Positions 1 through 7,904 of a stretch of DNA of 64,000 nucleotides are shown one piece after another. The position numbers were made by a program, and so were the translations under genes. This DNA comes from Pantoea rodasii (lineage in GTDB: Bacteria > Pseudomonadota > Gammaproteobacteria > Enterobacterales > Enterobacteriaceae). Under the pieces are notes generated by a model. The model had not been told where the DNA came from and did no database searches. It saw only the letters and a program-made list of their open reading frames with translations. The DNA lies in assembly GCF_002095465.1 (NCBI RefSeq), contig NZ_MLFP01000009.1, positions 1-64,000 on the forward strand, written 5' to 3'. Every line of letters starts with the position of its first letter. Within the stretch, counting starts at the first letter, position 1.

Positions 1-232
1 TGATTTCCGGCTTGGCCGCTTCAACCGGTGCCGCAGCAACAGGCGCAACCGCCGTCGCCAGGCCAGGCTGCTGCATCATTGGTGCAGCGTAAGCCTGTTG
101 CATCATCGGGTAGCCAACATTAGTCGGTGAACGGCTGATACGAACGGACTCTTCGCCCTCAGAGATTTCCAGCTCGGAGATGCCAGACTCTTCAACCAGT
201 TCGATCAGTTTCTTAATTTTACGAATATCCAT
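1..232 (-). CDS. accB: Biotin carboxyl carrier protein of acetyl-CoA carboxylase (partial, N-terminus)
   Basis: AccB carries the biotin that is carboxylated by AccC and used by AccAD to make malonyl-CoA, the first step of fatty acid synthesis in the cytosol. The gene reads leftward from an ATG at 230-232 and runs off the window edge, so only about 77 codons are visible. The start [18 protein letters not shown] and the following acidic [12 protein letters not shown] segment match E. coli AccB almost residue for residue. They are followed by the usual Ala/Pro/Gln-rich linker ([13 protein letters not shown]). The C-terminal biotinyl domain lies outside. accC is expected next to it beyond the edge. 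Confidence 0.96.
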   Translation of the reverse strand, partial: MDIRKIKKLIELVEESGISELEISEGEESVRISRSPTNVGYPMMQQAYAAPMMQQPGLATAVAPVAAAPVEAAKPEI

Positions 233-360
233 GACCCACTTTTCCTACGCGTTATCAACTCGCAGCAGTTATAGCAGAGGGGATTCTTGAGCAGGACATA
301 GGGAGTTCAGTTGGGGTTATAAGGAAAAGGTGGCGGAGTGGATCGTTGGTCATCTGAATT

Positions 361-417
361 TTATCCCCACCTGAGGATAATGGATGCTTTATCCCCAGAG
401 GGGGATATTGTGGATAA
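361..417. promoter_or_regulatory. Cluster of DnaA-box-like 9-mers upstream of accB
   Basis: The 254-base gap between the chorismate mutase stop and the accB start should hold the accB promoter and leader. Within 57 bases it contains TTATCCCCA at 361-369 and 389-397 and the exact DnaA consensus TTATCCACA on the minus strand at 409-417. There is also an inverted TTATCCTC at 373-380 and a 7-bp inverted repeat (TATCCCC/GGGGATA, 390-407). What is seen is the repeat cluster. DnaA binding is inference, and RNA hairpins in the accB leader are an alternative reading. Confidence 0.35.
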
Positions 418-450
418 TATTGCAGTCATAGAGGTAAACGACATATTAGG

Positions 451-473
451 GAGGCGTAATCTTATTACGCCTC
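451..473 (-). terminator. Hairpin after the chorismate mutase gene
   Basis: A perfect 10-bp inverted repeat (GAGGCGTAAT / ATTACGCCTC) with a 3-base loop sits 13 bases past the chorismate mutase stop codon. No strong T run follows on the minus strand, so termination may be weak or Rho-assisted. The position directly behind the gene supports a terminator. Confidence 0.55.
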
Positions 474-486
474 TTATGAATAATCG

Positions 487-1029
487 CTACTTCTTCAGAC
501 TAATTTTCTGCAGGGCTTCCCACAGCCGCGTTTTATCACCCTGTTCCAGATTCGCTTGATCAAGCGCGTGCAGAAAGGCGGCTTTATCGATGAAGGGTTT
601 TCCCTGGGCTAACTGCGCACGGATACCGCTTAGAATACTGGCGCTCAGCACATTAATTTTGCTTCTGACCTGATCCAGCGGCAAAGGCTGCCAACCTTGT
701 TCAGGTGAGGAGAGCCAATCTGCGCGATAGCGATATTGAATCGCTTTGGCTGCATCCATCTGAGCCTGTACGAAGGGTTTCACGGACTCGCCTGCTAAGC
801 CCAGCTTTTCGGCTTGTTGCACAGCACTGGCCAGCACTTTTTCTTCTTGCGGCAGATCTTCAATCGCAAGATGATTGGCGGCTTTGTAACCGGCCACATC
901 CTTCATATAGGACAAACGTTGGTTGATCAGTGTTGCGACATCACTGTTTGTCACCGGCGCTGCCAATGCGGTAACCGAGCAAGATAATCCGATTAACAAA
1001 ATGATTTTACTGAAATAATTCCGATTCAT
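487..1029 (-). CDS. aroQ: Exported monofunctional chorismate mutase (AroQ-gamma class)
   Basis: Chorismate mutase rearranges chorismate to prephenate on the way to phenylalanine and tyrosine. The 180-residue product starts with a clear Sec signal peptide (hydrophobic LLIGLSCSVTALA, cleavage near residue 23). It then reads as an all-helical AroQ fold with INQRLSYMKDVAGYKA, where Arg38, Lys43 and Lys49 are candidates for the basic active-site residues. Family knowledge: secreted gamma-class AroQ proteins of this length are known from Erwinia herbicola and Salmonella, with a still unsettled periplasmic role. The ATG at 1027-1029 is chosen because it has an upstream GAGGAAAAG ribosome site and gives the signal peptide. 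The reading frame continues upstream of it without a signal sequence. Confidence 0.88.
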   Translation of the reverse strand: MNRNYFSKIILLIGLSCSVTALAAPVTNSDVATLINQRLSYMKDVAGYKAANHLAIEDLPQEEKVLASAVQQAEKLGLAGESVKPFVQAQMDAAKAIQYRYRADWLSSPEQGWQPLPLDQVRSKINVLSASILSGIRAQLAQGKPFIDKAAFLHALDQANLEQGDKTRLWEALQKISLKK

Positions 1030-1094
1030 TTCTCTTTTCCTCTTTTTCCTTGAGTCACATTGCGCCGTTAATTTAACTTTTTTTGCCTGGCACC

Positions 1095-1120
1095 GAAACC
1101 TTTCCGCATCCTCCAGCGAA
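1095..1120 (+). promoter_or_regulatory. Candidate ECF-sigma promoter of the redox operon
   Basis: GAAACC at 1095-1100 and CGAA at 1117-1120 are separated by exactly 16 bases. They lie about 50 bases before the peroxiredoxin ATG, leaving a short leader. The layout is one mismatch from the GTAACC-N16-CGAA type described for Caulobacter SigF, an ECF factor with the same kind of anti-sigma partner as the one encoded at the end of this operon. Autoregulation by that sigma factor is inference. Confidence 0.5.
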
Positions 1121-1173
1121 CTGATGTATTGAGACACAAAAACCGGACCTCCCATACATCGCAGGAGCAGATA

Positions 1174-1746
1174 ATGAAATCGTTCAAAACCCTCGTTTGT
1201 ACTCTGAGCATCACCGCCGCACTGGGCCTCTCTGCCACCGCCTTCACCGCCAACGCCGCATTACCGGTGGGCGCGAAAGCACCTGATTTTGAACTGCAAG
1301 CCGCCCTCGCCGGTAAGCCGATGACCTTCTCACTGCAAAAAGCACTGCAGAAAGGGCCTGTCGTACTGTATTTCTTCCCGGCTGCGTTCAGCAAAGGCTG
1401 TACCCTGGAAGCCCATGATTTCGCTGAAGCTACCGATAACTTCACCAAAATGCACGCGACGGTGATTGGCGTTACCGCCGGTAATACCGAACAGGTTAGT
1501 GATTTCTCTAAACTGGAATGTCGTGACAAATTTGCCGTTGCTGCCGATCCGGGTGCCAAGATCGCTGAGCAGTATCAGACCACCATGCAGATGAAAGGCA
1601 AAACCCTCTCCGATCGTACTTCTTATGTGATTGCGCCGAATGGCAACATTCTGCTGAGTTACACTGATAGAAACCCGGATACGCATATTGAGAAAGCGCT
1701 CGCCGCCGTGAAACAGTACGACGCCGCACATCCGCAAACTAACTAA
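1174..1746 (+). CDS. Periplasmic peroxiredoxin (AhpC/TSA, BCP-like)
   Basis: This 190-residue protein has a Sec signal peptide (residues 1 to about 29, ending TANAA) and a peroxiredoxin fold. It should reduce hydrogen peroxide or organic peroxides in the periplasm. The peroxidatic motif is FFPAAFSKGCTLEA with Cys76; Ser replaces the usual Thr of the PxxxTxxC motif. A second cysteine, Cys116 in KLECRDKF, may act as resolving cysteine. The ATG at 1174 follows a CAGGAG ribosome site. The gene heads a tight four-gene operon with a membrane thiol reductant carrier directly downstream (16-base gap), the expected electron donor for a periplasmic peroxiredoxin. An ECF-type promoter lies just upstream. 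Confidence 0.85.
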   Translation: MKSFKTLVCTLSITAALGLSATAFTANAALPVGAKAPDFELQAALAGKPMTFSLQKALQKGPVVLYFFPAAFSKGCTLEAHDFAEATDNFTKMHATVIGVTAGNTEQVSDFSKLECRDKFAVAADPGAKIAEQYQTTMQMKGKTLSDRTSYVIAPNGNILLSYTDRNPDTHIEKALAAVKQYDAAHPQTN

Positions 1747-1761
1747 GCACAGAGGCCAGCG

Positions 1762-2986
1762 ATGTTAACCGCCATGCTGGCCGCCTTTATTGGCGGCATC
1801 ATTCTTAACTTAATGCCTTGCGTTTTTCCGGTGATTTCACTGAAAGCGCTCGGCCTGTTGCGCCACACCGACAATGCCGCCCACGCGCGACGTGAAGGTT
1901 TGGGATTCTTATTGGGTGTGATCGTCACCATGATGGCGCTGGCGGGCATTCTGCTGGCAGCACGCGCAGGCGGTGCTGCTGTAGGCTGGGGATTCCAGTT
2001 GCAATCACCGTTGGTCATCGCCCTGCTGTCGCTGGTTATCCTGGCGGCGGCGCTCAATTTACTCGGCGTATTTGAAGTCGGCCTGTCGGTGCAACGCGTC
2101 GGCTCGGTGGAAATCAATCGTGGTGCCTTTTTACGCTCTGCATTAACCGGTGTACTGGCGATTTTAGTGGCAACACCGTGTGCCGCGCCGTTTATGGCGA
2201 GTGCAATTGGATATGCGCTGGTGCAACCGCCGGCGGTAGCATTAGTGATCTTCTTTGCTTTGGCACTCGGCTTCGCCGCACCCTTTACGCTGATATCCTT
2301 GTTTCCGCGCCTGGCTGGGTTTTTGCCCCGTCCGGGAGCGTGGATGGATGTACTGAAACGCGGTTTGGCTTTCCCGATGTTTGGTGCTTATGCCTGGCTG
2401 GTGTGGGTATTGGCGCAGCAGGCAGGAAGTGCGGCGCTGGCCGCGCTATTAGCCGCATCGGTGGTGGTAGCCTTTGCTGGCTGGCTGTACGGGATGGCAC
2501 AGCATCGTCGTTTTGCGGGTAAAGGACACAAAGTGTTGTTTGCCGTGACGGCAGTGTTAGTGATCGCCGTGCTTGCGCCGTTGCCACAGCTGGTTCAACC
2601 GGGTGCAGCGCTGGCGGGCGATCAGGTCGCTCAGCTCAGCAAAGAGAAATGGACGCCGCAAGCGGTTGCCGCTCAGCGCGGGCATGGCAAAGCCATCTTT
2701 GTCGATTTCACTGCCTCGTGGTGCATCACCTGCCAGGTGAATGAAAAACCTCACTCTCGACCCAGGCCGTTAAAGAGGCGTTGGCAAAACCGGTACGCTG
2801 TATATGGTGGCGGATTCAACCAAGTTTAACCCCGACGTCGATGACGCCATGAGCGAGTTTGGCCAAGGCGGATTGCCGATGTATCTGGTTTACCCCGCCG
2901 ACGGCGGGCCACCCAAAGTGCTACCGCAGGTGCTGACGCCCAGCATTGTGGTGAATGCACTGCAAGCGGCCAGCAGCAAGGCGTAA
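1762..2986 (+). pseudogene. DsbD/ScsB-like transmembrane thiol-disulfide carrier, two apparent frameshifts
   Basis: Such proteins pass electrons from cytosolic thioredoxin across the inner membrane to periplasmic thiol proteins. The N-terminal part is a CcdA/DsbD-type membrane domain with its paired cysteines in LMPCVFPV and ATPCAAPF. The C-terminal part is a thioredoxin-like domain with SWCITCQ. The N-terminal periplasmic domain of classical DsbD is missing, so it starts directly in the membrane domain. The frame breaks at 2744-2748 (A5) and again at 2786-2789 (A4). Adding one A at each gives a continuous protein of about 408 residues ending VNALQAASSKA. Both breaks fit undercalled homopolymers, so the gene is probably intact. 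Its likely partner is the peroxiredoxin upstream. Confidence 0.85.
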
Positions 2987-3003
2987 ACGTATCAAGGCGG
3001 ATT

Positions 3004-3555
3004 ATGCAATCAGACGATAGCGCGCGTGAAAGTTGGCCCGCGCTAATGCAGCAGGCGCAGGCAGGCGATCAGCTTGCCTATACCCGACTGCTGAAAGCAC
3101 TGGTGCCGGTGATTCGTGGGCAAATACGCAAACAACTCACCGAAGAAGCATTAGTCGAAGATGTGATTCAGGATGTGCTGCTTACCGTACATCGGGTGCG
3201 TCACACCTATGATCCTGCCTATCCGTTTTTGCCGTGGCTGATGGCGATTATTTCGGCCCGTGCCATTGATGCACTGCGTCGACGTGGTCGCTATCAGCAA
3301 TGGGAAGTCCACGAAGAGACACTCACCCAGTCAGCGGTCGCGCCCGATGTTCACCCGTTGGACAACCAGAATGAACTGGCGGGCTATTTGAACCAACTGC
3401 CGTCACGGCAACGCGAGATCGTTGAGCATGTTCATCTGCGTGAGATGAGCCTGACCGAAGCGGCCGCCCATAACAATCTGAGTGTGGCAGCGGTGAAGTC
3501 GCTACTGCACCGCGCGCTGAGCAATCTGCGACGCTTTGGAGCACACCATGAGTGA
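3004..3555 (+). CDS. ECF-family RNA polymerase sigma factor
   Basis: The 183-residue protein has only regions sigma-2 and sigma-4, the ECF layout. Region 2 spans roughly residues 25-95 (DVIQDVLLTVHRVRHTYDP, then FLPWLMAIISARAIDALRR). Region 4 spans about 125-180 (LNQLPSRQREIVEHVHLRE, then the helix-turn-helix LTEAAAHNNLSVAAVKSLLHRAL). It starts 18 bases after the thiol carrier and overlaps the next gene by 8 bases, so it is cotranscribed and probably translationally coupled to its anti-sigma factor. It should direct transcription of its own operon and other envelope stress genes. No promoter is obvious just upstream. Confidence 0.92.
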   Translation: MQSDDSARESWPALMQQAQAGDQLAYTRLLKALVPVIRGQIRKQLTEEALVEDVIQDVLLTVHRVRHTYDPAYPFLPWLMAIISARAIDALRRRGRYQQWEVHEETLTQSAVAPDVHPLDNQNELAGYLNQLPSRQREIVEHVHLREMSLTEAAAHNNLSVAAVKSLLHRALSNLRRFGAHHE

Positions 3556-4177
3556 TCACGAACTACTGATTGAGAAGCTTGGCCGCGAGATGCGGCCGGT
3601 CAAACCACCCCTTTCAACCCACTGGCGCGTGCTGATGTGGTTACTGCTGGCGCTGCCCTGTGGCATCGCGGCCAGTTTGCTGGTGCAGCGTACCCTGACC
3701 GACTGGGATCAGCCTGGCGCAACTCGCGCAGCAATACAGTTGATGTTGGCGTTCGTGCTCGGCCTGTTGGCCGTTCGTAGCGCGTTTAATATGAGCATCG
3801 CCGGACGCCGCAGCATCAGCTGGAAAGCCCTGTTACCCTTGGGTTTGCTGTGGCTAGGCCTGAGCCTGAGCAGCATTCCGCATGCGGTGACGGAAGCTCA
3901 TGATAACGATAGCGCTCGCTGTTTTACTTTCCTGCTAGTGGTAAGCACACCGATGATGGTGCTGATGATCGCCAGTCTGCGACGGACTCGCGCCCTGCAC
4001 CCGATACGCAGCCTTGCGATGGCCGGATTAGGCGTGGCCTGTATGGCCGTCACCCTGCTGGCGTTCTGCCATCCTGTGCATCTGCATCCCATGGATTTTG
4101 TCATGCACCTGGCGGGGATTGCCGTGATTGTGGTGATGACAGTCGTGTTAGGCCTGCGCTGGGTGAAGCTAAGTTGA
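3548..4177 (+). CDS. DUF1109/NrsF-family membrane anti-sigma factor
   Basis: The 209-residue protein has a short cytosolic N-terminus and about six hydrophobic membrane segments, as in the NrsF family that sequesters a cognate ECF sigma factor at the membrane. It carries cysteines at 38, 125, 165 and 174. Cys125 and Cys174 have about the spacing of the two conserved sensor cysteines of Caulobacter NrsF, suggesting thiol or metal sensing. I chose ATG 3548 because GGAG at 3537-3540 is well placed; an in-frame start at 3536 is also possible. The 8-base overlap with the sigma gene is typical of such pairs. Confidence 0.85.
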   Translation: MSDHELLIEKLGREMRPVKPPLSTHWRVLMWLLLALPCGIAASLLVQRTLTDWDQPGATRAAIQLMLAFVLGLLAVRSAFNMSIAGRRSISWKALLPLGLLWLGLSLSSIPHAVTEAHDNDSARCFTFLLVVSTPMMVLMIASLRRTRALHPIRSLAMAGLGVACMAVTLLAFCHPVHLHPMDFVMHLAGIAVIVVMTVVLGLRWVKLS

Positions 4178-4244
4178 TTTCTATGATGATCACAATACAC
4201 ATCATCTGATTGATATTTAGCGTCATTAATTCGACGCTTAATAA

Positions 4245-4640
4245 TCAAACTTCTGTCACCATTTTCTTATCTTCAGTCCGGGCAAGATCATATGCGGCCT
4301 GCGCCTGTTCCATCTCAGGACCATACTCCATTGCCCAATGTGCCAGCGCCACAAAGGGCTGCTGCAGCGATTGCGCCAGCGGCGTAATACTGTATTCCAC
4401 ACTTACCGGCGAAGTCGGTAACACTTTACGGTTCACCAGGCCATTGCGCTCCAACCGTTTTAGCGCATCCGCCAGCGCTTTATGAGTGATCCCATCGAGT
4501 CTTCGACGTATTTCATTGAACCGGGAAGGCTGGGTGCAAAGTACAGTGAGAATTAATATCGACCATTTGTTGGTGATATTTTCCAGTACAGGTCGAGTTT
4601 TACCGATATCAATCAGAGGCTTGTCATTAATTTTCGTCAT
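4245..4640 (-). CDS. HxlR-family winged-helix regulator
   Basis: The 131-residue protein shows the HxlR pattern: NKWSILILTVLCTQPSRFNEIRR followed by ITHKALADALKRLERNGLVNRK, a MarR-like winged helix, and then VEYSITPLAQSL. Family members often sense reactive electrophiles or redox state and control adjacent reductases. Unlike YodB-type members, no cysteine precedes the helix; the only cysteine is in TVLCTQP. It is divergent from an SDR gene with a 99-base gap containing dyad sequences, so it probably controls that gene and itself. Confidence 0.85.
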   Translation of the reverse strand: MTKINDKPLIDIGKTRPVLENITNKWSILILTVLCTQPSRFNEIRRRLDGITHKALADALKRLERNGLVNRKVLPTSPVSVEYSITPLAQSLQQPFVALAHWAMEYGPEMEQAQAAYDLARTEDKKMVTEV

Positions 4641-4643
4641 GGC

Positions 4644-4661
4644 GATATACCCGTTTATATC
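4644..4661. promoter_or_regulatory. Candidate HxlR operator
   Basis: GATATA (4644-4649) and TATATC (4656-4661) form a perfect inverted repeat with a 6-base spacer, immediately before the hxlR start. Further GATAT/ATATC elements follow at 4664-4710, including the palindrome TGATATCA at 4684-4691. Position between divergent genes fits an operator; the assignment is inference. Confidence 0.4.
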
Positions 4662-4739
4662 TGATATAGAGTAAGTGCGTAATTGATATCAAGTATAGTT
4701 TTTATATCATCTGGGTTCCACTCTTATAGGAGCATGCAG

Positions 4740-5471
4740 ATGAGCAGATTAGAAAACAAAGTTGCCTTGGTACTGGGCGGCGCAAAAGGTATCGGTTTGG
4801 CGATCAGTCAGCGTTTCGCCAGTGAAGGGGCTATCACCTGGTTTACTTCCCGGCGTGAGGAAGAATTAGCGAATGCCGTGCGGCAGATATCGGGCCGCGC
4901 TAAGCCATTGCAGGCTGATGTCAGCCAAACGGCCGAACTGGTCGGTATCATGGACACCTTAAAACAAGCTTCCGAACAGATCGATGTATTGGTCATCAAT
5001 GCGGGCATGTCGGAGTACGCCAGATTAAACGAGATCACTGAATCTCATTACGAACAGATTTTCGGGCTTAACGTGCGCTCACCGATATTCGCCTTGCAAG
5101 CGGCATTGCCCCTGCTCAAACCTGGCGCAAGCGTGGTGTTGATTGGCTCGATTGCGGATGTGATTGGCACGGAAGGTTATGGTGTTTACTCTGCCAGCAA
5201 AGCCGCTCTGCGCTCCTTTGCCCGCACCTGGACCCGTGAACTCGCCGCTCGCGGTATTCGCGTCAATGTGGTCGCACCCGGCCCTGTGGATACTGAAATG
5301 ATGGCAGCAGCTTCAGAGGATGTCAGGAAAGGTTTAACCAGCGCCATCCCACTCGGCAGAATGGCAAAACCAGAAGAAGTCGCGAATGCGGCGTTATTCC
5401 TCGCCAGCGATGAGAGCAGCTATATCGCCGGAGCAGAGATCTGTGTTGATGGTGGGTTAACGCAGGTTTAG
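4740..5471 (+). CDS. SDR-family oxidoreductase
   Basis: This is a classical short-chain dehydrogenase of 243 residues. It has the nucleotide-binding LGGAKGIGLAI near the N-terminus, VINAG in the middle, the catalytic Ser in VLIGSI and the YSASK catalytic Tyr-Lys motif. A C-terminal ICVDGGLTQV end is typical of FabG-like members. The cofactor should be NAD(P)H; the substrate is unknown. ATG 4740 is preferred because AGGAG at 4728-4732 is 7 bases upstream. An upstream in-frame start lacks such a site. It is divergent from the HxlR regulator, which suggests induction by an electrophile or aldehyde-like substrate. Confidence 0.85.
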   Translation: MSRLENKVALVLGGAKGIGLAISQRFASEGAITWFTSRREEELANAVRQISGRAKPLQADVSQTAELVGIMDTLKQASEQIDVLVINAGMSEYARLNEITESHYEQIFGLNVRSPIFALQAALPLLKPGASVVLIGSIADVIGTEGYGVYSASKAALRSFARTWTRELAARGIRVNVVAPGPVDTEMMAAASEDVRKGLTSAIPLGRMAKPEEVANAALFLASDESSYIAGAEICVDGGLTQV

Positions 5472-5537
5472 GACGCTCAAAATCAGCCATCGCAGCACGA
5501 GGCAGGAGTTATTGGTTTGCACTCCTGGCTTGCTTTT

Positions 5538-5568
5538 CCACCCTAATGCTAAAGGAGCATTAGGGTGG
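5538..5568. terminator. Hairpin between converging genes
   Basis: CCACCCTAATGCT and AGCATTAGGGTGG form a perfect 13-bp stem with a 5-base loop between the SDR stop and the stop of the converging reductase gene. No U-run follows on either side. The position suggests a shared transcription end. Confidence 0.5.
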
Positions 5569-5596
5569 TCCCACTTCAGAAATTATTAGCGAGAAA

Positions 5597-6664
5597 TTAC
5601 TGCGGAATGACTTTTTCGGCTTTCAACTTATCGAACAGCGTGGTGAAGGAATCCAGCGTTGAACGATAGCCGGTAAATCCTGCTTTACGGCTTTTGCTCA
5701 TATCCGTGAACGCTTCCATTGGACGGCCCAAGTCTGCATCGGTATGCCACCACGAAGCCAGCTTATTGATATCCGCCTCGTGCAACTGGTCACGGGTCGC
5801 AATTTCGCGCCAGGCGTCAGCGGCTTCCTGCATGCGTCCTTCTAATGGCATCATTTGCGCCGGGAACGCGGCGGCTTCGATGCCGAAGTAAGCAGCCAGA
5901 CGCGGCCACAGCCAGTTCCAGCGGAACACATCGCCGTTGACCGCGTTGAAATCCTGATTCGCCGCTTCATCCGCCGTGGCAGCCCACAATAACTGCTCCG
6001 CCAGCAAACCAGCTTCGGTTACATCCGCGATACCGTTCCACTGCTCAGGCGAGCCAGGGAAAATAAAAGGCCAGCCCTTTTCACGACACAGTGTGGCATA
6101 GACCGCCAGCGTCTGGCCCATATTCATGGCATTACCTACGGCATAACCGATGATGGTGTGCGGACGGTGCACACTCCAGCGATAGCCATACTGCTTGGCA
6201 CCGGCAAACACCTCATCTTCTTGCGCATAGTAAAAATTATCGACCGGCTGGCGTCCCTGCTCCTCGCGGAATGGCGTCACCGGCACCGCACCTTTGCCAT
6301 ACGCCTCAAATGGACCCAGATAGTGTTTAAGCCCGGTTACCAGCGCCACATGCGCACCGTTCAGGCGCTCACCTAGTGCTTCGATCACATTGCGCACCAT
6401 GCCGCCATTCACGCGGATATTCTCTTTTTCATTTTCCTGACGCGACCAGACGCTAAAGAACAGTGCATCTGGCTTCTCTTGTGACAATGCGTCACGTACA
6501 GCGTCAGCATCAGTGAGATCCGCCGTCAAACTGCGGCACCCTGCTGGCACCGCGCCGCGCCCACGGGAAAGCCCCGTGACCTGCCAACCTTCACGCTGCA
6601 ATTTCTCCGCCAGTGCCCGTCCGATCACGCCGCTAATACCGACAATCAACGCCTGCTTTTGCAT
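5597..6664 (-). CDS. PRISE-type SDR reductase (progesterone 5-beta-reductase/iridoid synthase-like)
   Basis: The 355-residue protein is an extended SDR. It starts with LIVGISGVIGRALAEKL (Rossmann GxxGxxG) and has LTADLTD and the family-specific KHYLGPFEAYGKG segment. The FYYAQED motif carries the tyrosine expected in PRISE enzymes, which reduce activated C=C bonds of enones with NAD(P)H. The natural substrate in bacteria is not known. The ATG at 6662-6664 follows GAGGAG at a normal distance. A LysR regulator starts divergently 100 bases away and probably controls it. Confidence 0.8.
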   Translation of the reverse strand: MQKQALIVGISGVIGRALAEKLQREGWQVTGLSRGRGAVPAGCRSLTADLTDADAVRDALSQEKPDALFFSVWSRQENEKENIRVNGGMVRNVIEALGERLNGAHVALVTGLKHYLGPFEAYGKGAVPVTPFREEQGRQPVDNFYYAQEDEVFAGAKQYGYRWSVHRPHTIIGYAVGNAMNMGQTLAVYATLCREKGWPFIFPGSPEQWNGIADVTEAGLLAEQLLWAATADEAANQDFNAVNGDVFRWNWLWPRLAAYFGIEAAAFPAQMMPLEGRMQEAADAWREIATRDQLHEADINKLASWWHTDADLGRPMEAFTDMSKSRKAGFTGYRSTLDSFTTLFDKLKAEKVIPQ

Positions 6665-6690
6665 ATCAATTCTCCTCGATTTCAGTAATG

Positions 6691-6701
6691 ATTAGCCTAA
6701 T
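6691..6701. promoter_or_regulatory. Candidate LysR-type operator
   Basis: ATTAGCCTAAT is an 11-base perfect palindrome around a central C, in the 100-base gap between the divergent PRISE reductase and LysR genes. It has the right place and symmetry for a LysR half-site pair. It is short, so this is tentative. Confidence 0.3.
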
Positions 6702-6764
6702 AGAGAATTCAATTCCTATCTCTGGCATAAATTCACATCATTCCCAACCTGGATTCACGAATAC

Positions 6765-7667
6765 ATGCACGACCAGCGCCTGAAAGATATCGTCCCCTTT
6801 GTTGCCAGCGTTGAAAGCGGCAGTTTTGCTGCGGCGGCAGAGCGATTGCACCTGACCGGATCGGCAGTGAGCAAGAGTGTGACCCGGCTGGAAACGCGCC
6901 TCGGTTCACGTCTGCTGGAGCGAACAACCCGCAGCCTGAAATTAACTGATGCCGGTAACGCTTATTACCAAACCTGTCTGCGCATCATGGAGGAACTGGC
7001 CGAAGCCGAAGCGGTGCTGGCGGCACAGCGCAGTATCCCTTCGGGCCGACTGCGTGTGGCGGTGCCCAATACCTATGGCCGACTGGGCGTTATGCCGCTG
7101 CTGATTCCATTTTGTCAGCAGCACCCGGATCTGGAATTGAACATTACTTTCTCCGACCGTTTCATCGATCTTTTTGATGAGGGCATTGATGTGGCGGTGC
7201 GAATTGGCGGATCGCCGGATGTGCCCGCATCGCTCGGCTGCCGTCATATGGGACGCGAGCGCATGGTATTTTGCGCCGCGCCAGATTATCTGGCGCGCAA
7301 TGGACGTCCTCGTAATGAAAGCGAACTGCTGCAACATCAGGCCATCATGTATGAACGGGTGGATGGCAGCACTAAACCCTGGTTGTTCACCACCGAGGAT
7401 GGGCATCCGCATTGGCGCACCATGCCGCACCGGATGGCACTCGGCGACGTGGATGCGCAGGTGCAGGCGGTGTGTGGCGGATTGGGCGTGGCGCAGATGC
7501 CATCCTGGCTGGTGCGCGAGCCGCTCAAGCGCGGAGATTTGGAGATCATCTTGCCGGAGCAGCAACCAGATGGATTGGCTTTGACGCTGATCTGGCCGCG
7601 CCGCAAGCAGTTGTTGCCGAAAGTCGATGCGCTATTGACCGCGCTGGCAGAATTACAGATTCGCTGA
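6765..7667 (+). CDS. LysR-family transcriptional regulator
   Basis: The 300-residue regulator has the N-terminal winged helix (FVASVESGSFAAAAERL, then SAVSKSVTRLETRLGSRLLE and TRSLKLTDAG) followed by a periplasmic-binding-like effector domain from about residue 90. It resembles the CrgA/DmlR-like LysR branch. The divergent reductase gene is the probable target. The 237-base stretch after its stop, up to 7904, shows no gene; it holds only the short dyad GTAGCG-T-CGCTAC near 7828. Confidence 0.88.
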   Translation: MHDQRLKDIVPFVASVESGSFAAAAERLHLTGSAVSKSVTRLETRLGSRLLERTTRSLKLTDAGNAYYQTCLRIMEELAEAEAVLAAQRSIPSGRLRVAVPNTYGRLGVMPLLIPFCQQHPDLELNITFSDRFIDLFDEGIDVAVRIGGSPDVPASLGCRHMGRERMVFCAAPDYLARNGRPRNESELLQHQAIMYERVDGSTKPWLFTTEDGHPHWRTMPHRMALGDVDAQVQAVCGGLGVAQMPSWLVREPLKRGDLEIILPEQQPDGLALTLIWPRRKQLLPKVDALLTALAELQIR

Positions 7668-7904
7668 TGTGGGCGTCCTGAAGGTCGCCCATACCGCGAG
7701 GGTCTGCAAATCATTACTACATGCACGTTTTGCAGCGCGGCCATCGCTAAGTGCCCGTTTCGCATCCGCGCGAGAACCACGGGCAAGTTATGCAGCAGCG
7801 ACGATGTTGGTCTGTATGATTTGTAGCGTCGCTACCGTTGTGGAAATATTTAGCGCGACGCAATATGCTGTCCCTCGTTCTTAGATGAGCTGAGATTCAA
7901 CGGC

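Noticed and set aside
1330..1737. 135-codon minus-strand frame
   Set aside because: It is antisense to the peroxiredoxin gene and carries no recognisable motif.
2744..2789. Programmed ribosomal frameshifting in the DsbD-like gene
   Set aside because: Two separate shifts would be needed, and the same kind of lesion occurs at C and G runs in unrelated genes, so a common sequencing cause is more likely.
7668..7904. Possible small gene in the gap after the LysR regulator
   Set aside because: The short frame there has no ribosome site or family features and includes implausible composition; only a short dyad is visible.
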